DNA of 15,797 nucleotides, taken from positions 1 through 15,797 of the forward strand of contig CALBGD010000194.1 in the NCBI GenBank assembly GCA_937893735.1, written 5' to 3'. Shown here piece after piece: positions 7,149 through 13,869 of the stretch; the stretch's first letter is position 1, and every line of letters starts with the position of its first letter. This DNA comes from an uncultured Clostridia bacterium (lineage in GTDB: Bacteria > Bacillota > Clostridia > Oscillospirales > Ruminococcaceae). The translations under genes were made by a program, and so were the position numbers. Below the pieces are notes generated by a model that was given only the letters and a program-made list of their open reading frames with translations, was not told the origin of the DNA and searched no databases.

Positions 7149-8108
7149 TCAGAATCCTCCGACAACGGAAATCTCGCCGGAGCGCAGAGCTTCGGTCCCA
7201 TTTTCGGAGCTTATCACCAGCCGCCCGTCATCGTCAATGCTGACTGCCTTTCCGGTGTGGAGCGCTCCGTCTTTCAGGAATGTTACCTCCCTGCCGAGCA
7301 CAAGCGAGCGCTCCCGGTATTTCCGGAGCAGCTCCGCGTGGTCGTCCCGAGCGGCGCTGTCAAGGATTTTCGCCGCAATATCCGCGCAAAGACGGCTGCG
7401 CTCCGCGAAAACTCCCACCGCGCCCGCGACCGGCGCGATATCCTGCGGAAACTCCGTGGTGGAGATATTCAGCCCTATGCCGACGATGACCTCCTCAACC
7501 GTGCCGCTTTCAAAGTCGCTGATAGCTTCGGTCAGTATGCCGGAGATTTTCCTGCCGTTAAGGAAAATGTCGTTCACCCATTTTATTCCCGCGTGAACTC
7601 CGCACAGCTCTTCAAGACTGTCGGTGACCGCGCAGGCGGCTGCGGCGGTTATCAGCGTGCAGTCGGATACCGGCTTCTGCGGTTTCAGGATAACGCTCAT
7701 GTAAAGTCCGCTGCGGGCGGGGGAATAGAAGCTCTTTCCGAATCTTCCGCGCCCGGCGGTCTGCTCGTCCGCGGCGATTATCGTGCCATGGGGCATTCCG
7801 CGCAGCGCTGCCGCCTTCGCCTCCGTGTTGGTGGAGCCCACCGAGCGGTAGACCTCCACGGGAAGCTCACGGTAGCGCTCCGGCAGGTTCAGCCGGATAC
7901 CATCGGCGGACAGCACGTCTGTTTCATTTTCCAGCAGATACCCACGGTTGGTCGCGGCGGAAATGCGGTAGCCCTCGTCCTGGAGCTGCTTCACCGCTTT
8001 CCATACCGCCGCCCGGGAAACTCCCAGCATATCCGCGAGCTCCTGCCCGGAAACCGCAGTGCCGCGCCGCTGCTCCAGTAGTGCGGCTACCTCGTTTTTA
8101 ACAGCCAT
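7149..8108 (-). CDS. birA: Bifunctional biotin-[acetyl-CoA-carboxylase] ligase / biotin repressor
   Basis: A 319-residue protein. Residues 1-60 are a winged helix-turn-helix (SGQELADMLGVSRAAVWKAV at 20-39, NRGYLL wing), the repressor half. The ligase core carries STNTEAK (92-98), the biotinyl-AMP loop GRGRFG (119-124) and KWVND (176-180, with the catalytic-type lysine); a short SH3-like C-terminal domain ends the protein. It makes biotinyl-5'-AMP and biotinylates carboxylase or decarboxylase subunits. The ATG at 8108 follows GGGGAGG at a good distance. The frame stays open upstream to 8201, but that stretch covers the promoter, so the longer start is rejected. No biotin synthesis gene or BirA-type operator is visible here. 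Confidence 0.95.
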   Translation of the reverse strand: MAVKNEVAALLEQRRGTAVSGQELADMLGVSRAAVWKAVKQLQDEGYRISAATNRGYLLENETDVLSADGIRLNLPERYRELPVEVYRSVGSTNTEAKAAALRGMPHGTIIAADEQTAGRGRFGKSFYSPARSGLYMSVILKPQKPVSDCTLITAAAACAVTDSLEELCGVHAGIKWVNDIFLNGRKISGILTEAISDFESGTVEEVIVGIGLNISTTEFPQDIAPVAGAVGVFAERSRLCADIAAKILDSAARDDHAELLRKYRERSLVLGREVTFLKDGALHTGKAVSIDDDGRLVISSENGTEALRSGEISVVGGF

Positions 8109-8139
8109 CTGTCTGCCTCCCCTGTAATTACTACGCTCT

Positions 8140-8168
8140 ATTATATACCAAAGTTCCGCTTTTTTCAA
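8140..8168 (-). promoter_or_regulatory. birA promoter (TTGAAA-17-TATAAT)
   Basis: On the minus strand TTGAAA (8168-8163), 17-bp spacer, TATAAT (8145-8140). It gives a leader of about 25-30 nt to the birA ATG. It stands back to back with the SRP RNA promoter, 40 bp apart. Confidence 0.85.
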
Positions 8169-8207
8169 GACTTGACGGGGAGGTCGGCACAATTTTTGCA
8201 AAACTAC

Positions 8208-8236
8208 TTGATTTTTTGCGTGAAATAGAGTATAAT
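8208..8236 (+). promoter_or_regulatory. SRP RNA / dnaX promoter (TTGATT-17-TATAAT)
   Basis: TTGATT (8208-8213), 17-bp spacer, TATAAT (8231-8236). The predicted start is near 8243, just before the SRP RNA helix. dnaX has no separate recognisable promoter in the 25 nt after the RNA, so read-through probably feeds the operon. Confidence 0.87.
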
Positions 8237-8261
8237 ATTAGGGTAAGTACATAATCAAGCA

Positions 8262-8397
8262 ATAAATGCTCTCGCTTATGGGGGCAGACCCTGTGCAACA
8301 GAGTGCTGTGAACCATGTCAGGCGGGGAACCGAGCAGCATTAAGCGGATTTCTCTGTGTGCCGCAGTCAGCCTGTTCCCATAATCGAGGGCATTTAT
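8262..8397 (+). ncRNA. ffs: Signal recognition particle RNA (small bacterial type, 4.5S/scRNA)
   Basis: The conserved apical domain is plain: TGTGAACCATGTCAGG, a CGG-GGAA-CCG tetraloop hairpin (8323-8332), then AGCAGCATTAAG and GTGTGCCG, aligning with the 4.5S RNA core that binds Ffh. The ends form one long helix: ATAAATGCTCTCG (8262-8274) pairs with CGAGGGCATTTAT (8385-8397), and TTATGGGGGCAG pairs with CTGTTCCCATAA. There is no Alu domain, unlike the longer Bacillus RNA. An AT-rich tail (ATATTTTTATG) follows the closing helix and may act as a leaky terminator. Its position directly before dnaX matches the Bacillus scr-dnaX order. Function: scaffold of SRP, targeting membrane and secreted proteins co-translationally. 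Confidence 0.95.
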
Positions 8398-8422
8398 ATT
8401 TTTATGCGCGGGAGGTGCGGCA

Positions 8423-10582
8423 GTGTATCTGGCTCTTTACAGAAAATATCGTCCGAGAACATTCGACGATGTAATATCTCAGCCGGAGATCGTGACGACG
8501 CTGAAAAACCAGATCGCCACGGGTCAGAACGCCCACGCCTACCTCTTCACAGGAAGCCGCGGCACCGGAAAGACCACCTGTGCCAAGATACTTGCCATGG
8601 CGCTCAACTGCAAGCACCCTGTCGGCGGGAATCCCTGCCTTGAGTGCGAAAGCTGCCGCGAGATAGCCAGCGGAGCCGCTACGGACATCATGGAGATAGA
8701 CGCGGCAAGCAACAACAGCGTAAACGACGTTCATACGCTCCAGGAGCAGTTATCCTACACTCCGGTGAGCTGCAAGTACCGCGTATATATTCTGGACGAG
8801 GTCCACATGATGACCACGCAGGCGTTCAACGCCCTGCTGAAAACCATCGAGGAGCCCCCGCCCCACGTTATATTCATATTCGCCACCACGGAGCTTCACA
8901 AGGTTCCCGCGACAATACTTTCCCGCTGCCAGCGGTTTGAGTTCCACCGCATTGAGATTGCGGACAGCTCTGCAAGATTACTCAGCATTGCGGAGAAAGA
9001 GGGCGTCACCCTCACGCAGGAGGCGGCGGATCTTATCTCGCGTATCTCTGACGGAGGTATGCGCGACGCGCTTTCGCTTCTTGACAGGTGCATTGCCGTC
9101 AGCAGCGAGGTAACGGACGAGGTTGTCCGGAACTGCGCGGGCGTGGCGGACAACCACTCGCTGTACAGGTTCGCTGAGATGATAGCCGCGCGGGATATCC
9201 CAGGCTGTATCCAGCTTCTGGAGAAGCTCTACAAGGACGGCAAGGATGTTGCCCGGCTGATGGACGAGCTCAGCGGAGTTTTCCGCGACCTTATGCTGTA
9301 TACCAGCGCCCCCGGGGAGATGGGTCTGCTTGAAGCCATGCCGCACGACTACCCCGAGATAGAGCGTCTTGCAGGAATGTATTCCCTTGACGAGATACTT
9401 CACGACCTGACGCTTATCCAGGAGTGCACGGACGGAATTTCAAGAACCCGCCAGCGCCGCACACTTGCGGAGATGTGCTTCGTCAAGCTGTGCACGGGCG
9501 CGGCTACCGCAGCGCAGGCTTCCGCGCAGAACAAGGCGGCTCCGGTAAGGACTGCGCCTGCTCCCAAGCCGGAATTCAAGCCGATGGGCAGCGAGTTCAC
9601 CCCGGTTTCAGACGACAAGCTGAAACCTGCGCACGCCGCAAACCTCAGCAAGCTGCACGAACTGTTCAGCGAGCCAGAGCCTAAGACTGCGGCTCCTGAG
9701 CCTGCGAAGCCCGAGCCCGCAAAATCAGAGAAAAAGCCCGCGGAACCTCCGGAGCAGACGTTAGCGGATAAGCGCGCCGCCTCAGAGAAGAACGCGAATA
9801 TCAGCAAGATACATGAGATGTTCTCAAAGCCTCCGGAGACAGCGCCTGAGCCTGCACCCAAGCAGGTGACCGCACCGGAAGCCGCTGACAATATAAGCAA
9901 GCTCCATGAGATAACCGGACAGCACAGCGCGCCGGAGGAATCCGCGCCCATGCCGGAGCTCAACAGCAGACCCGCCGCGCCGGAGCCATTTGATTTAGCT
10001 CCGCCGCCAGAGGAACCGCCTGAGGAATTTATTCCGCCGCGTGAGTTCATGCCGGAGCCGGCTGTAACTCAGGCTCCTGCCCCGGAGAAAAAGCCGGAAC
10101 CCGCGCCGGTATCCAAGACCATTCCAGAGCCTCAGCCCATCAGGACTGAGCCTGCCCCCAAGCCCAAGGCTCACAAGCCCGCTGAGGAGCCCAGACCCGC
10201 TCCGGCGGCAAAGCCAGTCCCGGAGAAGAAAGCCCCGGTAAAGCAGGGAAGCGGGGAATACGAGAAGCTTGCCGGGCTCACCCCGGAGGAGTGGACGGAG
10301 GCTTCAAAGAAGCTGTCGCCGCTTTTTGCCGCGATGTTTGACGGCGCAAAGGTCAGCGTGAACAGCGACGGAGTACTCGAGATAGTGACCGGAAACCTCA
10401 TGCTGCAAGGCAGCGCGGGAAGCCGCCAGCTTGACGAGGAGCTCTTCAATGCGTTCGGAAAGAAAGTCCGCGCGATAGTGAAGCCGGAAGAAACGGAAAA
10501 AGCAGCCGGGGAAGAGATCTCCGCTGTAAAGGAGCTGCTGCGCAAGGCGGAGCAGCTCAATATAGAAGTACAATATAAGTGA
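8423..10582 (+). CDS. dnaX: DNA polymerase III subunit gamma/tau
   Basis: A 719-residue clamp-loader ATPase, starting at GTG behind GGGAGGTG (8410-8417). The AAA+ core occupies residues about 1-360: Walker A GSRGTGKT (44-51), zinc ligands C63, C72, C75 and C78, Walker B ILDEVH (123-128), the SRC motif (167-169) and GGMRDALSLLDR. Residues about 375-610 are a disordered Pro/Ala/Glu/Lys-rich linker. A folded C-terminal region (about 612-719) should contact the polymerase and helicase as tau does. The linker holds three copies of N-[LI]-S-K-[LI]-H-E-[LMI] at 407, 459 and 490. No canonical A-AAA-AAG slippery site is present, so a separate gamma product is not predicted. It is first in the dnaX-ybaB-comEC-like-recR unit. 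Confidence 0.97.
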   Translation: MYLALYRKYRPRTFDDVISQPEIVTTLKNQIATGQNAHAYLFTGSRGTGKTTCAKILAMALNCKHPVGGNPCLECESCREIASGAATDIMEIDAASNNSVNDVHTLQEQLSYTPVSCKYRVYILDEVHMMTTQAFNALLKTIEEPPPHVIFIFATTELHKVPATILSRCQRFEFHRIEIADSSARLLSIAEKEGVTLTQEAADLISRISDGGMRDALSLLDRCIAVSSEVTDEVVRNCAGVADNHSLYRFAEMIAARDIPGCIQLLEKLYKDGKDVARLMDELSGVFRDLMLYTSAPGEMGLLEAMPHDYPEIERLAGMYSLDEILHDLTLIQECTDGISRTRQRRTLAEMCFVKLCTGAATAAQASAQNKAAPVRTAPAPKPEFKPMGSEFTPVSDDKLKPAHAANLSKLHELFSEPEPKTAAPEPAKPEPAKSEKKPAEPPEQTLADKRAASEKNANISKIHEMFSKPPETAPEPAPKQVTAPEAADNISKLHEITGQHSAPEESAPMPELNSRPAAPEPFDLAPPPEEPPEEFIPPREFMPEPAVTQAPAPEKKPEPAPVSKTIPEPQPIRTEPAPKPKAHKPAEEPRPAPAAKPVPEKKAPVKQGSGEYEKLAGLTPEEWTEASKKLSPLFAAMFDGAKVSVNSDGVLEIVTGNLMLQGSAGSRQLDEELFNAFGKKVRAIVKPEETEKAAGEEISAVKELLRKAEQLNIEVQYK

Positions 10583-10597
10583 AAGGATAACACCACT

Positions 10598-10945
10598 ATG
10601 AAGGCAAGATTACCCCAGGGATACCAGAATTCTACACCCAACATGAACCAGATGGTAAGAAAGGCACAGAAGATGCAGGAGGACATCGGCAAGATCCAGG
10701 AGGAGCTTGCTGTCAAGGAGTTCACCAAGCAGGTCGGCGGCGGTGCCATTGAGCTGGTAATGACCGGCGACAAGCAGCTCAAGTCCGTTACCATCAAGCC
10801 CGAGGTCGTTGACCCCGAGGATATCGAGATGCTCCAGGACCTCATCATCAGCGGTGTTAACGAGATACTCAAGGAAGTTGACGATTACGGCGCAGCTGAG
10901 ATGGAAAAGGTGACCGGCGGCGTTTCCTTCCCCGGCTTCATCTGA
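10598..10945 (+). CDS. YbaB/EbfC-family nucleoid-associated protein
   Basis: A 115-residue protein of normal family length. MNQMVRKAQKMQEDIGKIQEELA is the N-terminal helical arm, and the beta-strand core GGGAIELVMTGDKQLKSVTIKPEVV...DIEMLQDLIISGVNEIL is characteristic. Family members form tweezer-like dimers that bind DNA. Fifteen bases separate it from dnaX, with an AAAGG site, so it is translated from the dnaX transcript. The position between dnaX and recR is the standard one (yaaK in Bacillus). An ATG at 10643 is a possible shorter start, but MKARLP with its own binding site is preferred. Confidence 0.95.
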   Translation: MKARLPQGYQNSTPNMNQMVRKAQKMQEDIGKIQEELAVKEFTKQVGGGAIELVMTGDKQLKSVTIKPEVVDPEDIEMLQDLIISGVNEILKEVDDYGAAEMEKVTGGVSFPGFI

Positions 10946-10967
10946 TAGCCTGAAACATAACATCTGC

Positions 10968-10992
10968 GGGCGGGTCGGCTGACCCGCCCTTT
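10968..10992 (+). terminator. GC-rich hairpin, attenuator-like, abutting the comEC-like start
   Basis: A perfect 9-bp stem GGGCGGGTC (10968-10976) / GACCCGCCC (10981-10989) with loop GGCT is followed by only three T. The U-run is too short for an efficient terminator. It could attenuate transcription after ybaB. The stem ends 8 bases before the next ATG, so it occupies the place where a ribosome binding site would be. Confidence 0.55.
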
Positions 10993-10997
10993 AAAGT

Positions 10998-12956
10998 ATG
11001 AACAAGAATATAAATGCTGTGATGAAGCTCCCGCTGGTGGTGCTGGGGCTGTCGTTCTTTGCAGGCTGTATTGCCGGCAGGGACGCTCCGCTGTCGCTGT
11101 TTCTGATGGCGGCTTGTTTTTTCGCAGTATGCCTTATTATGAAGCGCTGGCGAATGTGGGCGGCGGGGCTTCTGCTCGGAATGCTGTGCATTTCCGGGTG
11201 GGAGGGCTTCTATGCTCAGCCGCTGCGCGGGCTTGACGGCACGGAGCAGCGCATTCAGTGTCACATTATGTCGCGGAGCTATTCCTCGGAGCAGTTCAGT
11301 GTTTCAAGGGCGTTCTGCGTTATTGACGGAAAACCGGCGGTGATATCGCTCACCGGGCAGTATTCCGCAGAGCCAGGCTCGGATATCGAGGTGCTTGCGG
11401 CGATTTGTCAGGAGCAGCAGAGCGGCTTCAGCTACGCGGACGGAGTGCTTCTTTCCGGCGAGGTAACTGAGATTTACAGCTCCACAGAGCCGCGCGGGCC
11501 GTTCCACTGGGCGCACATTATCCGCACGGCGGCTGAGTCACGCCTTGAAACGCTTGGCGGAGATGAAGCGGAGCTTACAAAAGGTCTGCTTCTGGGTGAT
11601 ACATCGGGATTTACGCTGAAGCTCCGGCGGGACATAAAATACAGCGGCGTGAACTATATGTGCGCAGTTTCAGGAGCGCACATCACGCTCTGCATTGCGA
11701 TACTGACGGAGCTTTTCTGCAGCAGGAAAAGCAACGCACAGGCGTACATAGCGATAGCTTCGGCGCTGATTCTGGCGGTGCTGTTCGATTTCTCGCCGTC
11801 CGTCATGAGGGCGGGATTCATGCTGGTGATCTGCCGCTGCGGGGTACTCCTGCGCAGACAGCCGGTCACGCTGAATTCCCTGTGCGCGGCGCTGTTTATA
11901 ATGACGGTGTTCACGCCTAACGCCGCGTTCGATCCGGCGCTCCAGATGTCCGCGCTGGGAGTATTCGGCGCGGCTGAGCTCGGTCCTGCGCTGAACCGCC
12001 TGCGGCGCTTTAGCTGGGAGCGATTATGGTTTCTCTCCAAACTAAAGGAAGCCGCGCTGATGGCGCTCGGCGCAATGGCGTGCATAGCTCCGGTGAGCAT
12101 TTCGCTGTTCGGCGGGATCTCCCTCGCGGAAGTCCCGGCTTCCGTGGCGCTGTCGCCGTTCTTTACGCTTGTGGTGCTTTTCGGGCTGCTGTTCCTGATG
12201 AGCGGAGTTCCGCTGATCGCTGTGCCTCTTAAATGGGCGCTGACCTGCTTCCGGGATATCCTCGGGTTCTTCGGAGATATTGACGGTGCGTGGCGGGCAA
12301 TGGACTTTGACGCCGCTGCCATAATTGCGCTTGGAGCTGCGATTCTGCTGATCGTCGGCGCGTTTGTCATGGAATGGTCAAAGATCGCGCTGGAGTGCTG
12401 CGGACTGTGCGCTGCGCTTCTGATAACCGTGAGTTTCTGTAATGATTCACAGCGGAGCTATGCGGGGTTCATTTCTGATGGAAAGACCGGGGCCGCAGTG
12501 ATATGCGAGAAAAACCAAGCCGCCGTGCTGATATCAGGCAGCGGAGATATTTCCGGGGAGCTTTTCGATTTCCTGACGGACAGCGGAATAACTCGGCTGA
12601 GACTGATAAACGCCCCGCATATGGATAATCTCGGGCTTCACGGAATGAAGGAGCTGACGGAGCTTTTCCCGGTTGATATGTTCCTGTGCCCGTATCCGCA
12701 GCTTGCGGAGGCTGAGTGCTGTATCAGCGCTTCCGGATTCGGGACGGCGGAGGAGATACTGCTGATAAACGGCAGGAGCTGCGCACTTCTGAAAGCCGGT
12801 GACGATACTCCCGCGGATATCGCGGTATACTATGGCTATAAAAAGAATACGCCCATTACCGGAGCGGCTCTGCCGCTGTATGCCTCGGCATGGCAGAACG
12901 AGCTCCCGGAAAACGGCGTGAATATCTATGATACAAGGCTGCGGGCAGTCCTGTGA
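10998..12956 (+). CDS. ComEC/Rec2-family DNA uptake channel-like protein with degenerate MBL domain
   Basis: A 652-residue polytopic membrane protein, shorter than typical ComEC (about 700-800). Hydrophobic segments open the N-terminus, then a DUF4131-like soluble region (about 75-165). The Competence domain signature GLLLGDTSGFTLKLRRDIKYSGVNYMCAVSGAHITLCIAI begins near residue 195 (quoted here in two parts: GLLLGDTSGFTLKLRRDIKY, SGVNYMCAVSGAHI). Many membrane helices follow to about residue 475. The C-terminal part should be the metallo-beta-lactamase-like domain, but the expected HxHxDH-type motif reads APHMDN (539-544), keeping only H541 and D543. ComEC carries single-stranded DNA across the membrane. 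Whether this copy is active is uncertain. No Shine-Dalgarno is visible before the ATG; a start downstream is possible. Confidence 0.8.
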   Translation: MNKNINAVMKLPLVVLGLSFFAGCIAGRDAPLSLFLMAACFFAVCLIMKRWRMWAAGLLLGMLCISGWEGFYAQPLRGLDGTEQRIQCHIMSRSYSSEQFSVSRAFCVIDGKPAVISLTGQYSAEPGSDIEVLAAICQEQQSGFSYADGVLLSGEVTEIYSSTEPRGPFHWAHIIRTAAESRLETLGGDEAELTKGLLLGDTSGFTLKLRRDIKYSGVNYMCAVSGAHITLCIAILTELFCSRKSNAQAYIAIASALILAVLFDFSPSVMRAGFMLVICRCGVLLRRQPVTLNSLCAALFIMTVFTPNAAFDPALQMSALGVFGAAELGPALNRLRRFSWERLWFLSKLKEAALMALGAMACIAPVSISLFGGISLAEVPASVALSPFFTLVVLFGLLFLMSGVPLIAVPLKWALTCFRDILGFFGDIDGAWRAMDFDAAAIIALGAAILLIVGAFVMEWSKIALECCGLCAALLITVSFCNDSQRSYAGFISDGKTGAAVICEKNQAAVLISGSGDISGELFDFLTDSGITRLRLINAPHMDNLGLHGMKELTELFPVDMFLCPYPQLAEAECCISASGFGTAEEILLINGRSCALLKAGDDTPADIAVYYGYKKNTPITGAALPLYASAWQNELPENGVNIYDTRLRAVL

Positions 12957-12983
12957 GTTCCCGCAGGCAGCAAGGAGAAGAAT

Positions 12984-13580
12984 ATGTCTGAATTTATATC
13001 CGCTCCGCTGGCTCTTGCGGCAGAGCAGTTTGCGAAGCTCCCGGGAATAGGGATAAAGACCGCGCAGAGACTGGCGTACTATATGCTGAATCTCCCGCCG
13101 CACGAGGTGGAGGAATTCGCTGAATCGCTGGTGCGTGCAAGGAACGGCGTGCAGCTCTGCCGCTGCTGTCAGAACTTCACCGACCGCGAGGTCTGCGCGA
13201 TATGCGCCGATGACAGCCGCGACAAGGGAGTTATCTGCGTGGTTGAGTCCCCGAAGGACGTTTCCGCGTTTGAGCGCTCCGGCGGATACGAGGGCGTGTA
13301 CCATGTTCTGCACGGGCTTCTTTCCCCGATGGACGGCGTTACCGCCGAGGATCTAAAGATAAAGGAGCTCCTGAGCAGACTGCCGGACGCCCGCGAGGTC
13401 ATCATGGCGACAAACCCCACGGTGGAGGGCGAGGCTACCGCAGTGTATCTCAGCAGGCTGATAAAGCCGATGGGAATAAAGGTGTCGCGTCTGGCGTACG
13501 GACTTCCCGCAGGCTCCGCGCTGGAATTTGCGGACGATGTTACCCTGATGAAAGCGCTGGAGAACCGCAGCGAGCTGTGA
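12984..13580 (+). CDS. recR: Recombination mediator protein RecR
   Basis: A 198-residue protein of standard length. The helix-hairpin-helix is KLPGIGIKTAQRLAYYML (18-35). A four-cysteine zinc motif uses C59, C62, C71 and C74 (C61 is an extra cysteine). The Toprim domain starts at ICVVESPKDVSAFERSG (84-100) and continues to TNPTVEGEATAVYLSRL. The C-terminal Walker-like hook is RLAYGLPAGSALEFADDVTL. RecR acts with RecF/RecO to load RecA on SSB-coated gaps. AAGGAG (12972-12977) precedes the ATG. It is 27 bp after the comEC-like gene and ends the operon; no U-run terminator for this strand is visible just after it. Confidence 0.97.
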   Translation: MSEFISAPLALAAEQFAKLPGIGIKTAQRLAYYMLNLPPHEVEEFAESLVRARNGVQLCRCCQNFTDREVCAICADDSRDKGVICVVESPKDVSAFERSGGYEGVYHVLHGLLSPMDGVTAEDLKIKELLSRLPDAREVIMATNPTVEGEATAVYLSRLIKPMGIKVSRLAYGLPAGSALEFADDVTLMKALENRSEL

Positions 13581-13599
13581 TTTTGCGCAAATCTCCAAT

Positions 13600-13632
13600 A
13601 AAAAAAGATCCCGCAGCTTTGAGGGCTGCGGG
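13600..13632 (-). terminator. Minus-strand intrinsic terminator after recR
   Basis: The stem CCCGCAGC (13610-13617) pairs with GCTGCGGG (13625-13632) around a 7-nt loop. A seven-A run at 13600-13606 becomes U7 on the minus strand after ATC. The plus strand has GAAAGAG after the hairpin, so it is directional. There is no minus-strand gene upstream for it to serve, which is the main evidence for a minus-strand RNA. Confidence 0.8.
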
Positions 13633-13754
13633 GAAAGAGATATAACGTCCGCACGAAAAAAGGAAGGAAAACGTACGGCCGCATGATGATAACACATCAT
13701 AAAAAAGGGGAGGTTGGTTGTTGGTTTGCCGCGATCCCGCGGCGATTGTTCGGC

Positions 13755-13772
13755 GATGACCTGTATGTCATC
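13755..13772. promoter_or_regulatory. Inverted repeat upstream of the MATE gene (operator or RNA hairpin)
   Basis: GATGAC (13755-13760), CTGTAT, GTCATC (13767-13772) is a perfect 6-bp inverted repeat. It lies 11 bp before the palindromic ATTATATAAT at 13780-13789, which holds a -10 for each strand. It could be an operator for the MATE promoter or the 5' hairpin of the minus-strand RNA candidate. The sequence does not decide between them. Confidence 0.35.
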
Positions 13773-13869
13773 TGCTGTGATTATATAATACACCACATCT
13801 ATGAATTCGGCGTAATCGAAATGTGAAATAATGGTGAAAGATAGAAGAGCAAAAGGAAAGAGTGAAAAA

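Larger units (their letters stand above)
13600..13773 (-). ncRNA. Candidate small RNA: four hairpins, pyrimidine-rich loops, intrinsic terminator
   Basis: No protein is predicted here, yet the minus strand shows ordered structure. From its 5' end: GATGAC/GTCATC hairpin (13772-13755); GCCGCG-GGAT-CGCGGC (13743-13728); a single-stranded tract with AACCTCCCC and TTTTTT (13727-13701); ATGATG/CATCAT (13700-13683); CCGTACG/CGTGCGG (13678-13649) with a 16-nt all-pyrimidine loop containing CCTTCC; and a CCCGCAGC/GCTGCGGG terminator ending in seven U. A TATAAT -10 lies at 13785-13780, but no good -35 is present. The CCTCCCC and CCTTCC tracts could pair with Shine-Dalgarno sequences. I do not recognise it as a known RNA. 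A plus-strand leader of the MATE gene is the alternative reading. Confidence 0.45.

Noticed and set aside
6851..7201. Small reading frames on both strands across the second palindromic element
   Set aside because: They are translations of a repetitive, self-complementary sequence and have no ribosome binding sites or family resemblance.
8109..8201. A longer birA start at 8201
   Set aside because: The extra 31 codons cover a perfect-spacing promoter and the GGGGAGG site of the ATG at 8108, and the added residues do not resemble the family.
9728..10093. Possible programmed frameshift sites in dnaX (AAA-AAG at 9731 and 10088)
   Set aside because: Both are preceded by GAG, giving G-AAA-AAG rather than the A-AAA-AAG needed for tandem slippage, and no clear stimulatory stem or Shine-Dalgarno was seen.
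13831..13869. Upstream ATG of the MATE gene
   Set aside because: It is in frame but lacks a clear binding site and adds only a short basic stretch; the ATG at 13870 has AAGGAAAGAG in front.
13581..13869. Riboswitch for the MATE gene, for example a guanidine (ykkC) type
   Set aside because: I could not find the conserved ykkC bases on the plus strand, and the clear terminator in the gap points the other way.
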